From: JABSOG01 sp041583135
GTDB taxonomy: Bacteria > Pseudomonadota > Gammaproteobacteria > Enterobacterales > Alteromonadaceae
Length of the DNA: 61,800 nucleotides
Assembly: GCA_041583135.1 (NCBI GenBank)
Contig: JBFHGJ010000022.1
Coordinates: 1 to 61,800 of the forward strand
Direction: 5' to 3'
Position numbers and translations under genes: made by a program. Each line of letters opens with the position of its first letter. The stretch's first letter is position 1. The notes beneath the pieces were generated by a model. The model was not told where the DNA came from. It saw nothing but the letters and a program-made list of their open reading frames with translations, and did not search any database. Positions 34,418-44,157 of this stretch are shown here, in pieces.

Positions 34418-37400
34418 ATGTCGTGCGTGCTCGGCGCTTTAAGAGGTAGGTTGATTGCAAAGGCAAAAACAAAGGTCCCATCTGTGAATCAGTTTTCCAT
34501 GCCATCGAAATTCGGGCTCAACTCTTTGAGTATCCGACTCTCTGTCGTTACCTTTTGCATTTGTGTGGTGACAGGGCTAATCGCCGCTATGGTGATGCTC
34601 GATTCTGAGCGCCATTCCTTGTTGGAAGCGGAAAAGCAAACTCTTGCCAGCATTTCCAACCGCTACTCTCAACAATTTGAGAAACTGCTCAAACAAAAGG
34701 TGGCCTTGGCAGAGGCTGCCAATGGTGTGGTGATTAAAGCCCTTAAAGACACCACTACCGAATTTACCCAAACCAAACCGCTTGATGTCGGTTCCGACAT
34801 GAGCATTCGCACCGACAATAATTATTCCGCAGCCTTTATCCCTCATGACGGCTTTTCTGAGCGCTATCGCCGTATTTTTCCACTCACGGCCAAGCTATGG
34901 GCAGTGTTGGCACCAACAGTCAGGCAGAGCTTTTTTAACTTTTACATGATCACCAAAGACCAGTTTATCCGGATCTCACCAAAAGATTGGGCACTGGCGG
35001 TAGAATCGGATCATGATTTTAACAATGACGTGTTCTACCAAGTGGCTTTACCGGCGAACAATCCTCAAGGCAAAGCGGTTTGGACGCCGGTTTATTATGA
35101 CGATATTTGGCAGCGCTGGATGACCAGCCTAATCGTGCCGATTTACTTAGACGGCGAGTTTTTTGGGGCGACCGGCTCTGACTACGTGCTTGATGAGCTG
35201 TTTGCTATTTTTACCAACCTCTCGGTATTAGAAAATGGCCGTCAGGCCATGTTGTTTGATGCCAGTGGCAATGTCTTGGCGCATCCACAATTGATGGAGG
35301 CCATTTTACGTCAACAAGGCAGTATGAACGCGCGACTGCAATCGACCGATTTATTGAACGCCGAGGTGCAAGGGATAATCGGTCAAGTGATCGCAACTAA
35401 GCCTGCCCAATTGGCGGCGGAGTATGTTGATAACGAACAGAAATATCTTATCGATATTCGCCCGATTAAGGGCATGAATTGGTATTTGGGCGTCTTTAGC
35501 GCCGAGAAAAATATGCTGCAAAGCTATGACAAACTCAAAGTGAAGGTCTTCTTAATCTTTATCGGCGTGGCTTTTTTGGTGGCACTTTTGTTGCAACAAC
35601 TGGTGTATCATATCGGCCTTAAGCGTATCCGCGAGTTGATGAATGCGGTGCGTTATGTTGCCAAACGCGGTTGGTCTTTTGACTTGCCGGCATTTAAAAA
35701 AGATGAGATAGGCGCGCTGGGCCATGCCTTTTCAACCATGACCACTGAGATCAATAATCTCATTGCCGGTCTCAATCAAAAAATCGAAGAAAAGGACGCC
35801 GCTGAAAAAGCCGCCAATAAGCTGTCCAAGGCCGTATCGTTTAGTGGCAGTGGTATTCTTATCACCGACGATAAACTGCGCATCGAATACGTTAATCCCA
35901 AACTGTGCGAAATGTCGGGTCATCCTGAGTCATTTTTTATCGACCAGCCGCTTTTTAATATGATCTCTCACGAAATGGAATTTCTTGCCGCCGATATTGA
36001 AGAAGACTTAAAAATGAGGGAGCACTGGCGTGGGGATATCTTGTTGATCAACCGCGAGCAAAAACACCTGTGGGCCTCGTTGTCGATCTCGCCTATCTTT
36101 CAAGATGACCGTACCATCACCAATTATGTTTGTTCTGCCCAAGATATTTCTTTTGTCAAAGAAAGTCAGAAAAAGATGGAACAGTTGGCCTACTTTGATG
36201 TTTTGACTGGCCTTGCCAATCGCACCTTTTTCAAAATGCAGCTACGTAAGGCATTGGCATTGTCTAAACGGGGGCATTACTCTTTTGCGCTGATTTATTT
36301 TGACTTGGATGAGTTTAAGCGGATCAATGACACCTTGGGCCATGACGCCGGCGATCGGCTGTTGATAGAAGTGGCCAACCGCCTACAGTTGAGGCTACGC
36401 ACCGAAGACACCATTGCCCGTCTCGGCGGTGATGAGTTTGCGGTGTTGCTCAGCGGCATTAAAGACCGTGAAGAAGCCAAGTCTATTATCGACACCATTG
36501 AAACCATGTTGACTAAGCCAATCAAGTTAGGCAGTAATGAGGTGATTGTTAGTGCCAGTATCGGCGTGACTTTGGCACCGTTTGACAGCGCTGAAGAAGA
36601 AACCTTGTTAAAACATGCCGATCTTGCGATGTATGAGGCTAAAGGCAAAGGTAAGAATACTTCCCATTTTTATACCGCTGACTTGGATTTGGCCGCCAAA
36701 GAGCGCATGGTGATTGAAAATGAACTTAGGGTGGCGATTAAAGACAATCAGCTGCGTTTGTATTTTCAGCCTCAGGTGGATATTGAGCATCATAAGGTGG
36801 TCGGATTTGAGGCTTTAGTCCGCTGGCAACATCCTCAAAAGGGGATGATCTCGCCTGCGAGGTTTGTGCCAGTGGCTGAAACGACCGGACAAATTGTCGA
36901 AATTGGACAATGGGTGCTGAATAAAGCCTGTGAGGTGCTGGCCGGGCTGCGAGCCAAAGGATACGGCGGCAAAGTGTCTATCAATATTTCCTCGCGGCAG
37001 CTCAAAGACATTCACCTGTGTGAGCAGTTGCGTCAATCGATAAATCAGACCGGTATCGATCCGACTTGCTTGGATTTGGAGATCACCGAGAGTATGTTGA
37101 TGGGGGATGTTGAGGCCGCCATCAATCAGCTTTATGACATCAAAAAGCTCGGCGTGAGTTTGGCCATCGACGACTTTGGTACTGGTTATTCGTCGTTGAG
37201 CTATCTTAAGCGTTTTCCGGTGGATACTTTGAAAATAGACCGTTCGTTTATCAAGGATATCCCACAAGATCACGATGATATGGAGATAAGCTCGGCTATC
37301 ATCGCTATGGCGCAAAAGCTCAATCTAAAACTGGTGGCCGAAGGGGTTGAAAGCGAGGCGCAAATCGAGTTCTTACGCCATAACCATTGCCATGTGATCC

Positions 37401-37486
37401 AAGGCTATTATTTTTCCCAACCGCTGCCTGATGATCGCCTGCTCGATTTTGTTGAACAGTTTGAGCAGCAAAAGGCGGGTGTCTAG
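34418..37486 (+). CDS. Membrane GGDEF-EAL protein with sensor and PAS domains
   Basis: 1022 residues. One membrane helix at about 40-60, a periplasmic dCACHE-like sensor to about 365, a second helix (VFLIFIGVAFLVALLLQQLV), HAMP, PAS (about 470-590), GGDEF (intact GGDEF near 670, RLGGDEFAVL) and EAL (GFEALVRW near 797, DDFGTGYSSLSYLK). Both catalytic signatures are complete, so it may both make and degrade c-di-GMP. An in-frame ATG at 34499 is a possible alternative start; the first is kept because AAGAG precedes it. Signal sensed: unknown small molecule. Confidence 0.92.
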   Translation: MSCVLGALRGRLIAKAKTKVPSVNQFSMPSKFGLNSLSIRLSVVTFCICVVTGLIAAMVMLDSERHSLLEAEKQTLASISNRYSQQFEKLLKQKVALAEAANGVVIKALKDTTTEFTQTKPLDVGSDMSIRTDNNYSAAFIPHDGFSERYRRIFPLTAKLWAVLAPTVRQSFFNFYMITKDQFIRISPKDWALAVESDHDFNNDVFYQVALPANNPQGKAVWTPVYYDDIWQRWMTSLIVPIYLDGEFFGATGSDYVLDELFAIFTNLSVLENGRQAMLFDASGNVLAHPQLMEAILRQQGSMNARLQSTDLLNAEVQGIIGQVIATKPAQLAAEYVDNEQKYLIDIRPIKGMNWYLGVFSAEKNMLQSYDKLKVKVFLIFIGVAFLVALLLQQLVYHIGLKRIRELMNAVRYVAKRGWSFDLPAFKKDEIGALGHAFSTMTTEINNLIAGLNQKIEEKDAAEKAANKLSKAVSFSGSGILITDDKLRIEYVNPKLCEMSGHPESFFIDQPLFNMISHEMEFLAADIEEDLKMREHWRGDILLINREQKHLWASLSISPIFQDDRTITNYVCSAQDISFVKESQKKMEQLAYFDVLTGLANRTFFKMQLRKALALSKRGHYSFALIYFDLDEFKRINDTLGHDAGDRLLIEVANRLQLRLRTEDTIARLGGDEFAVLLSGIKDREEAKSIIDTIETMLTKPIKLGSNEVIVSASIGVTLAPFDSAEEETLLKHADLAMYEAKGKGKNTSHFYTADLDLAAKERMVIENELRVAIKDNQLRLYFQPQVDIEHHKVVGFEALVRWQHPQKGMISPARFVPVAETTGQIVEIGQWVLNKACEVLAGLRAKGYGGKVSINISSRQLKDIHLCEQLRQSINQTGIDPTCLDLEITESMLMGDVEAAINQLYDIKKLGVSLAIDDFGTGYSSLSYLKRFPVDTLKIDRSFIKDIPQDHDDMEISSAIIAMAQKLNLKLVAEGVESEAQIEFLRHNHCHVIQGYYFSQPLPDDRLLDFVEQFEQQKAGV

Positions 37487-37501
37487 GGCGTTGTCAGCGC
37501 C

Positions 37502-38302
37502 CTAATCATGCTCTAGCAAACGGTGCAACAGGCGCTTAACGACGACCGGCTCAAACGGTTTGTCACACAATGCATTCACACCACTTTGCTCGATATTGGC
37601 CAAATGGGCCTGGTTGGCTTCCGAGGTCACCATTAAAATAGGAATATGGGTTTGGCCTGAATGACTGCGAATGAAGTCGGTCAGCTCCAGTCCATTGACC
37701 TGAGGCATGTTGTAGTCGGTCACCACCAAATCGTACATGTTTTGGCTCAATAGATTGATGGCTTGTTGGCCATCTTCCGCCTCGGTCATGCGGGTTACCC
37801 CTAAATTGCTCAACACCTTTTTAATGTGTTTGCGCGCCAATCGGCTGTCATCGACCACCAAGACCCGTAATTCATGCACGTCAAAGTATTCCAATTCCAG
37901 TTCTTCTGTACTGAGTAAGTCTACCGTGGCATTGATGGCTTTACCCAGATGTTCTGGGGTAAAGGGCTTGGGGAGAATGGCGATAACACCGGCTTGTTTA
38001 AACGATTCCAGTTGTTCGCGTCTGCGTTCTGATGAGATCAACATAAAGGGGATCTCGTGCCAATTGTCATGGCCTCGAACAATGTTGATTAAAGAACGGG
38101 CATCTCCGTCATCGAAATGAAGCGCGCTGATAATGAGATCAGGCACATGCTCTTGTATCATCTCAATGGCTTGGTCGATATTGGTCGCTTGCGTGACGTC
38201 ACTGATACTTTCCGAGTTTAAATGACGGCAGATCACTTTGCCTTGCATGGTTGAGGGTTCAACCAGCAGTATGGATAGTTCGCTAGGAGAGAGTTGCTGC
38301 AT
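37502..38302 (-). CDS. Tandem receiver response regulator, first domain degenerate
   Basis: 266 residues and nothing but two receiver domains. The second has all key residues: LVVDDSRLARK, the phospho-Asp in VVTDYNMP, Thr in LMVTSE and Lys in CDKPF. In the first the acidic pair is VEPS and the expected phospho-Asp is Ala (LIISALHF), so it probably cannot be phosphorylated. No output domain is present; a CheY-like protein-protein role is likely. It converges on the GGDEF-EAL gene 15 bases away. Confidence 0.88.
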   Translation of the reverse strand: MQQLSPSELSILLVEPSTMQGKVICRHLNSESISDVTQATNIDQAIEMIQEHVPDLIISALHFDDGDARSLINIVRGHDNWHEIPFMLISSERRREQLESFKQAGVIAILPKPFTPEHLGKAINATVDLLSTEELELEYFDVHELRVLVVDDSRLARKHIKKVLSNLGVTRMTEAEDGQQAINLLSQNMYDLVVTDYNMPQVNGLELTDFIRSHSGQTHIPILMVTSEANQAHLANIEQSGVNALCDKPFEPVVVKRLLHRLLEHD

Positions 38303-38325
38303 GTAATGGGTCTCTACTGTCTTGG

Positions 38326-38652
38326 TTAGCCGCCTGCCAGCTTGACTTTGTAGCCGAGCTTTTCCAGTTCGGCTTTTACGATATCACGTTTATCACCTTG
38401 GATCTCAATGATGCCGTCTTTGACTGCGCCGCCGACAGAGCATTTCTTTTTCAACGTTGCGGCAACGTTCTTAAGTAAGGTCGCATCGCCTTCTATGCCG
38501 CTGACCGTCGTGGCGCCTTTGCCTTTGCGGCCTTTGGTCTCACGTTTGACTCGAACAAAACCATCGGCATAGGCTGAACCGCCACTCGCCTTTGGCTTGT
38601 CTTGTTTTATCCTGCCACCGTCAGTGGAAAATACGATGTTATCTTCACTCAT
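38326..38652 (-). CDS. yciH: YciH/SUI1 translation initiation factor-like protein
   Basis: 108 residues. The C-terminal SUI1 fold is clear (VRVKRETKGRKGKGATTVSG, KKCSVGGAVKDGIIEIQGD, LEKLGYKVKLAGG). E. coli YciH helps reject wrong initiation complexes. It follows the double receiver on the same strand at 23 bases. Confidence 0.93.
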   Translation of the reverse strand: MSEDNIVFSTDGGRIKQDKPKASGGSAYADGFVRVKRETKGRKGKGATTVSGIEGDATLLKNVAATLKKKCSVGGAVKDGIIEIQGDKRDIVKAELEKLGYKVKLAGG

Positions 38653-38871
38653 AAACGTTCAACTGAATTCAATTATCTTTATGTATATCAATATATGATA
38701 GAACGCCTCACAGTTGCAGCAAAGGGTTATTTTGAACAACGCCGCAGATTTGCTGCCGGTTGACTGAATGCTGAGCAGCTTCGGGATTTTTTCCGTTGAT
38801 TATTCGCAACTTGAAGATTTATTTGCTATGTTCATATCAGTAACAATAAAGGTGCCAGTGGTAAAATAGTC

Positions 38872-39237
38872 ATGACACAAAACACGCAAAGTCAGCCGTT
38901 AAAGCACTTGTCAGATTTGACACGACAGCTGGCCGAGGTGATTGACCTGAAGCCCATCGAATCGATGGATGAGCAATTGAAGCAACAACAGGCCCAACGC
39001 GACAGCAATATTGTGTGGCTTGATAAGGCTAGCCAATTGCTTGAACAGGTGTGTCAGCTAGATAACAGCGAACAACAGACCCAACAGCTGATAACCGCAA
39101 TTGAGCAGTTTATTGCCAACAGCCGTGATGCCGAAGCCAAGCCTTTAGCAGTCTCGAATAAACTGGATGGGATTTATATACCGAGAGGCGATATCACGCG
39201 CTCAGGTGACAAACCCATAAAAAATCAAACGGAGTAA
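38872..39237 (+). CDS. Helical protein upstream of the STAS/PP2C pair, unknown function
   Basis: Not recognised. 121 residues, Gln-rich and mostly helical (LSDLTRQLAEVIDLKPIESM, QLLEQVCQLDNSEQQTQQLI), ending IPRGDITRSGDKPIKNQTE. It starts the operon whose next gene begins 5 bases after its stop. An extra partner of the STAS or PP2C protein is a fair guess but no domain supports it. Confidence 0.6.
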   Translation: MTQNTQSQPLKHLSDLTRQLAEVIDLKPIESMDEQLKQQQAQRDSNIVWLDKASQLLEQVCQLDNSEQQTQQLITAIEQFIANSRDAEAKPLAVSNKLDGIYIPRGDITRSGDKPIKNQTE

Positions 39238-39242
39238 CTTTA

Positions 39243-39548
39243 ATGAGTCTAACCTACAACCTTTCTGATGATGGCAAAACGTTTACCATTCAAATTAAAG
39301 GCAAATTCGATTTTAACGTGGTTCAGGCATTCCGTTCTTCTTATGAAAATGTCGGCGACAAAAAACCCAAGGTGATTGTCGATTTGCGTGAAACCGAGTA
39401 CATGGACAGTTCGGCTTTGGGTATGCTGCTGAATATGCAAAAATCGCTAGGCGATACGGTCGAGTCTATCCGTATCGGCAATTGCCGCACCCAAATCAAA
39501 AAAATACTTCAGATCTCCCGCTTTGATAAGAAATTTGAAATCGATTAA
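39243..39548 (+). CDS. crsA: STAS-domain anti-anti-sigma factor
   Basis: 101 residues, a single STAS domain. The conserved phospho-serine region is YMDSSALGMLLNMQKSLGD. It would bind the kinase/anti-sigma partner when dephosphorylated. It lies between the unknown helical gene and the REC-PP2C-HATPase gene, the same order as the CrsA-CrsR stress switch described in Shewanella. The name is by analogy. Confidence 0.8.
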   Translation: MSLTYNLSDDGKTFTIQIKGKFDFNVVQAFRSSYENVGDKKPKVIVDLRETEYMDSSALGMLLNMQKSLGDTVESIRIGNCRTQIKKILQISRFDKKFEID

Positions 39549-39574
39549 TCCCTCACAAATGGGCTTTACAGGTC

Positions 39575-41236
39575 ATGAATGTATTGGTGGTAGATGACCA
39601 AGAGCTAAACCGCACCTTGTTGCGGTTTTTGCTTGAGGCAGAAGGCTATGATGTGCTGATCGCCTGCAACGGGCATGAGGCTATTGAGCAATTTAAAAGC
39701 AATGATATCGACTTGGTGTTGCTCGATGTCGTGATGCCGGAGTTAGACGGTTTTCAAACCGCCCCAATCTTAAAAGAGCTGGCTGGCGCGGTATACCTTC
39801 CCATTATTTTTATCACCGCGCTTGACGATCAGGCCAGCCTGTTGCGCTGCCTTGAAGTCGGTGGCGATGACTTCTTAAACAAACCTTTCGATAAAGTCAT
39901 TTTATCGGCGAAAATTCGTGCCCATTGCCGTATTCGCGCTTTGTCACGTAAAACCTTCGAGCAAAACCAACAGCTTGAATACCATCAGCTGCAAATCAAC
40001 CGTGAGCATGAGATTGTCGATCATGTCTTTAAAAATGCCTTGATGGATAACTTTGTCGATAAGGAAGTGGTGGATTTCTATCTTTCGCCACATTCGATGT
40101 TCAATGGCGATGTTTTGCTGGTGGCCCCAAACCCCACCGGTGGCATTTATTTGCTGATGGGGGATTTTACCGGTCATGGTCTATCGGCGGCAATCGGTGC
40201 TTTGCCAATGTCGAAAACCTTTTATTCGATGGCTAAAAAAGGCATGTCTGTAGGCGATATGGCTGCTGAATTAAATTCTATGCTGATGCAACTGTTGCCC
40301 GATGACATGTTTTGCGCTGCAACCATATTGGAGATGAATTCTTCGGGCAAGAGCATTTCGGTGTGGATAGGCGGTATGCCCGACACCTTTTTGGTCAGTC
40401 CGAATGGTAAACTGAAAAAGGTGATCAGTTCTCAGCATATGGCGCTCGGGGTGCTTGAGGTCGATGAATTTGAATCAACGGTAATGAACCTTGAAACCAT
40501 TCCCGGCGATACGGTGGTGATGTATACCGACGGTATTATCGAGTCTCAAAATATTGAAGGGGACATGTACGGCGAATCGCGCTTTGAAGCCTTTTATCAA
40601 GAAAATAAAGATGTTTCCATTAAGGCACTGATCGAGGAGTTATACGACTTTACCAAAGGGGCTGAGCAAACCGATGACATTTCGGTTGCCTATTTGACTT
40701 GTACTAACAAATTACAGCAGTCGGTTGAGCCTGAAGCGTCATTTTCACAGTTGCCGATTTCAGTGAACATCAATGCCAAGGCGGAACACTTAAAATGCAT
40801 GGAATCGGATCCCGTTGTAGAAATGCTCGATATTGTCTCGCAGATAAAAGGGCTCTCAGATCATCGTTCTGTGATGTTCCTACTGTTGTCGGAAGTTTAC
40901 AATAATGCCCTTGAACACGGTATCTTAAAGCTCGAATCTGCCGATAAGGATAAAGAAGACGGCTTTATGGAGTATTACTTCAAACGCCAAGAGGCTTTAG
41001 CCGAACTCAATGAAGGCAACATCAATATTCACGCCGAATACCTGCCCGAGCAAAGCCGTATTGTCTTTACTCTGACCGATTCGGGCGAAGGCTTTGATAT
41101 GTCAAAAACCCAGGACAATATGGTCAACAATAAAGAGCATGGCCGTGGCTTGAGTTTGCTCGGCGAATTGGCCGAATCTATCGAATACTCGGCTAAGGGC
41201 AATGAAGTAAAAGTGACCTATGTACTCGAAGGATAG
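39575..41236 (+). CDS. crsR: Response regulator with PP2C (SpoIIE) and kinase domains
   Basis: 553 residues: receiver (1-120; MNVLVVDDQELNR, LVLLDVVMPE, FITALDD, NKPFDK), SpoIIE-type PP2C (about 175-385; LLMGDFTGHGLSAAIGALPM, MYTDGIIESQN), and HATPase_c (about 420-550; YNNALEHGILKL, LTDSGEGFDM, GRGLSLLGEL). This three-part form is that of CrsR, which both phosphorylates and dephosphorylates a STAS partner to release a stress sigma factor. The partner is the gene just upstream. The sigma factor itself is not in the window. Confidence 0.88.
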   Translation: MNVLVVDDQELNRTLLRFLLEAEGYDVLIACNGHEAIEQFKSNDIDLVLLDVVMPELDGFQTAPILKELAGAVYLPIIFITALDDQASLLRCLEVGGDDFLNKPFDKVILSAKIRAHCRIRALSRKTFEQNQQLEYHQLQINREHEIVDHVFKNALMDNFVDKEVVDFYLSPHSMFNGDVLLVAPNPTGGIYLLMGDFTGHGLSAAIGALPMSKTFYSMAKKGMSVGDMAAELNSMLMQLLPDDMFCAATILEMNSSGKSISVWIGGMPDTFLVSPNGKLKKVISSQHMALGVLEVDEFESTVMNLETIPGDTVVMYTDGIIESQNIEGDMYGESRFEAFYQENKDVSIKALIEELYDFTKGAEQTDDISVAYLTCTNKLQQSVEPEASFSQLPISVNINAKAEHLKCMESDPVVEMLDIVSQIKGLSDHRSVMFLLLSEVYNNALEHGILKLESADKDKEDGFMEYYFKRQEALAELNEGNINIHAEYLPEQSRIVFTLTDSGEGFDMSKTQDNMVNNKEHGRGLSLLGELAESIEYSAKGNEVKVTYVLEG

Positions 41237-41367
41237 CTTTGTTTACAGCCATTATGACAATTGAGTTTAGATTATATCCTTTTTTTTTATAATGGCCGTT
41301 TATTAAAGTGCCCTTTGGGCATATGATATCACCCCCTTGGTTCATTAAATTTTAAGTTGAAAGTGCA

Positions 41368-42558
41368 ATGTTTTCTAATTTAACTGCTATACCTGCTGAT
41401 CCTATCCTTGGCCTGATGGCCGCCTATCATCAAGACTCCAATCCAAAGAAAATCGATTTGGGTATTGGGGTTTATAAAGATGAGTTGGGCAACACGCCGA
41501 TTTTAAAGTCGGTGAAAAAAGCAGAACAATTCTGTCTTGCCAATGAAACCAGTAAGACTTATCTCGGGATGGCCGGTAACGTGAGTTACAACGAGAAGAT
41601 CAAAGCGTTGATTTTTGCCGAGCACGATGTCATTGCACAAAACCGTGCCCGAACAGTACAAACCCCTGGTGGTACCGGTGCTTTGCGTGTCGCTGCTGAA
41701 TTTCTCAGACGCTGTAAAGGTGATGCGACCATTTGGGTCAGCTCGCCAACTTGGGCCAATCATATGACTTTGTTTGGCGCAGCCGGTTTGACGGTTAAAG
41801 AATATCCTTATTACGATTACGATAGCTGTGGTTTGAAATTTGACGAAATGATGGCGACCCTAGCTGAAGTTAAAGCGGGCGATATCGTTTTGTTACATGG
41901 TTGCTGCCACAACCCATGTGGAATGGACTTGAACGAAGCACAATGGCATCAAGTGGCCGACTTGGCTGCTGCCAATGGCTTTACACCTATGATAGACCTT
42001 GCCTATCAGGGTTTTGGTAACGGTTTGGATGAAGATGCCAAAGGCGTGCGTATCATGGCGTCTAAAGTCGATGAAATGCTGGTTTGTAGCTCTTGTTCGA
42101 AGAATTTTGGATTGTATCGTGAGCGTTTGGGGGCTACAACGGTGGTAGCCAAAGACGCAACGACAGCGGATATCGCACAATCGGTTATTTTGGCTGTGGT
42201 TCGTAGCATTTATTCTATGCCGCCAAACCATGGGGCTTTCGTGGTTGATACCATTTTATCAAGCGACGAACTTCGTGCGATGTGGCATCAGGAGTTGGCC
42301 GAGAAGCGCAATCGCATCAACGGCTTACGTCGTTTATTGGTGGAAAAGCTCAATGACAGCTGTGAAGGCCGTGATTTTAGCTTTATTGAAACGCAACACG
42401 GCATGTTCTCGTTCCTTGGTATTACCAAAGAGCAAGTGGCCGCGCTTAAATCTGACTACAGCATTTACATGGTCGATTCAAGCCGTATGAATGTTGCCGG
42501 TATCAGCCAAGCCAATATTGACTACTTTGCCCAGTCTGTGGCGGCTGTGTTGAAGTAA
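41368..42558 (+). CDS. tyrB: Aspartate/aromatic amino acid aminotransferase
   Basis: 396 residues, PLP fold I, class I. It transfers amino groups between aspartate or aromatic amino acids and 2-oxoglutarate. Seen: the start MFSNLTAIPADPILGLMAAY, GIGVYKDE, TVQTPGGTGALRV, HNPCGMDL, and the PLP lysine in SSCSKNFGLYRERLGA. TyrB versus AspC cannot be decided. Its stop codon overlaps the start of the deformylase gene. Confidence 0.9.
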   Translation: MFSNLTAIPADPILGLMAAYHQDSNPKKIDLGIGVYKDELGNTPILKSVKKAEQFCLANETSKTYLGMAGNVSYNEKIKALIFAEHDVIAQNRARTVQTPGGTGALRVAAEFLRRCKGDATIWVSSPTWANHMTLFGAAGLTVKEYPYYDYDSCGLKFDEMMATLAEVKAGDIVLLHGCCHNPCGMDLNEAQWHQVADLAAANGFTPMIDLAYQGFGNGLDEDAKGVRIMASKVDEMLVCSSCSKNFGLYRERLGATTVVAKDATTADIAQSVILAVVRSIYSMPPNHGAFVVDTILSSDELRAMWHQELAEKRNRINGLRRLLVEKLNDSCEGRDFSFIETQHGMFSFLGITKEQVAALKSDYSIYMVDSSRMNVAGISQANIDYFAQSVAAVLK

Positions 42559-43103
42559 TGTCTGACGAATTTATCATTGCCAAATTGGGCGAGCCGGTGT
42601 TGCGACAACCGGCGGTAGCGGTAACGGACTTTAGCGACGCGTCGCTAAGTGCTTTTGTTGACCGTATGCTTGGGGCAATGATAAAAGCCGGTGGGGTAGG
42701 CATTGCCGCCCCACAGGTGTTTGATAACCGCCGTATTATGATCATTGCATCAAAACCTAACCCAAGATATCCCAATGCACCTGCTATGGCGCCTTTGGTG
42801 ATGATAAACCCTGTGGTTAAACAATTTTATGGCGAGAAGGTCGCTGACTGGGAAGGCTGCTTAAGTGTCCCAGGTATCCGTGGGCTGGTGGCGCGGTTCG
42901 ATAAGGTTGATGTCAGCTTTAACGACGTTTCAGGGCAAACGATTGAGATGACCTTGGATGGCTTTGTCGCTCGCATCTTCGCTCATGAGTTTGACCATTT
43001 GGAAGGTCGTACTTTTGTCGATGCGGTGAAATCGCCAAGACACCTCATCGCCGAAACACTTTTACCCAAAGTGCTTAGCGGCGATATTGTGTTAGAGTTT
43101 TAG
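42558..43103 (+). CDS. def: Peptide deformylase (second copy type)
   Basis: 181 residues. It removes the formyl group from new proteins. Seen: GVGIAAPQV, EGCLSVP and HEFDHLEG, the three metal-binding motifs. It begins on the last base of the aminotransferase stop (TAATG), so it is translationally coupled. The main def copy is usually next to fmt; this one is a paralogue of that kind by location. Confidence 0.9.
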   Translation: MSDEFIIAKLGEPVLRQPAVAVTDFSDASLSAFVDRMLGAMIKAGGVGIAAPQVFDNRRIMIIASKPNPRYPNAPAMAPLVMINPVVKQFYGEKVADWEGCLSVPGIRGLVARFDKVDVSFNDVSGQTIEMTLDGFVARIFAHEFDHLEGRTFVDAVKSPRHLIAETLLPKVLSGDIVLEF

Positions 43104-43141
43104 CCTGTTTAGATATTCATCAAAGCCGAGGGGTTGTGGCC

Positions 43142-43864
43142 TTAATAATGGCTAATTGACGAAACCAACTTTCCTTGTACTTCGAGCGCTTCGACGTCTT
43201 GTGCGGTGAGTTTAAGCGGTTGATATTGGGCGTTGTCTGGTATCAACATTACACCACCACCGGGCAGCAGTTGAACCCGCTTGGCCGAATAAACCTCCCC
43301 ATTTTTAAAGATAAAAACATCGCCTTCGGTTAACGTTTGGGCAGAGGTATCGACAACCATGGTATCGCCATCGTTGATGGTCGGTGACATTGAGCTGCCA
43401 TCATGGTTAACGACCAGAATATTCTCTTGATTTTCATAGCGTTCAATCAAAGCTTGGCAGGCATTCATCATTTTGTGCAAGGTGGTTTGAGCCTGGTCTT
43501 GCTCAGGCTGTGGTTCGGCAATGCGATAGCCTTGATAGCGCTGATTGAAATAACGCAGCAGTGGGCCAACTTCGTTAAGCACCCGGTGCTTTTCTTGTGG
43601 TGTACCCGGACCCAGTTCTACTCGGCGACTAACCAACTGCCAAAAGGGGACTTCGACGATGGTGCTGTATTTGACCAGATAATCAATCCCCGGATCTCTG
43701 CCTTTGGTTTCATAAAAACTTTGAGAGTTTGAATGTACACCGATCAGTTTGGCAATTTGTGCTGAGGTAAACCCGGCGTTCTTACGCACCGCTTTGAGTA
43801 GTTTACCAAAATCGTCATAAGGTTCGCCTAGACCAAAATGTACTTTACTCGTGTCTCTCTTCAT
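43142..43864 (-). CDS. Phage-type repressor, XRE plus S24 peptidase domain
   Basis: 240 residues; the ATG with TAGGA upstream is chosen over a frame 19 codons longer. An N-terminal helix-turn-helix (FGKLLKAVRKNAGFTSAQIA, KLIGVHSNSQSFYETKGRDP) leads to an S24 LexA-type domain. Catalytic Ser is in HDGSSMSPTI and Lys in VYSAKRVQLL. An Ala-Gly self-cleavage site is not obvious in the linker, so RecA-driven inactivation is uncertain. It is divergent from a MuA-N-like gene; an 11-bp inverted repeat lies in its own promoter. Confidence 0.85.
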   Translation of the reverse strand: MKRDTSKVHFGLGEPYDDFGKLLKAVRKNAGFTSAQIAKLIGVHSNSQSFYETKGRDPGIDYLVKYSTIVEVPFWQLVSRRVELGPGTPQEKHRVLNEVGPLLRYFNQRYQGYRIAEPQPEQDQAQTTLHKMMNACQALIERYENQENILVVNHDGSSMSPTINDGDTMVVDTSAQTLTEGDVFIFKNGEVYSAKRVQLLPGGGVMLIPDNAQYQPLKLTAQDVEALEVQGKLVSSISHY

Positions 43865-43901
43865 TGCAGGTTTCCTACTGATTAGGTGATTGTCATTATT
43901 G

Positions 43902-43937
43902 TAAGTGCGACAAATACACATATTTATGTCGCACTTA
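43902..43937. promoter_or_regulatory. Inverted-repeat operator of the S24 repressor
   Basis: TAAGTGCGACA (43902-43912) and TGTCGCACTTA (43927-43937) are a perfect 11-bp inverted repeat with a 14-base spacer, placed 38 to 73 bases before the repressor start. It is a likely operator, one arm each side of the probable promoter. Confidence 0.65.
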
Positions 43938-44157
43938 TTTTACCCAAATAGGTAGGAATTGCTAGATAAGTTTATTTAAAAGACACAAATTACCCGATAC
44001 GTAGTGTTTTGTTTGACCCTGTTACCTTGTTTATATATATTGGTGTTTATCATTTGTTTATTTATAAACTCAAAAGTATTTTATTTTTAATTTTGTTGTT
44101 CTTTTGTGTTTGATAATTTGACCGGTAGTCGATTTTTGCTGAATAAAGGATGGTTTG

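Noticed and set aside
41324..41331. A TGATATCA octamer upstream of the aminotransferase
   Set aside because: It is single; an 8-base palindrome is expected about once in a window of this size.
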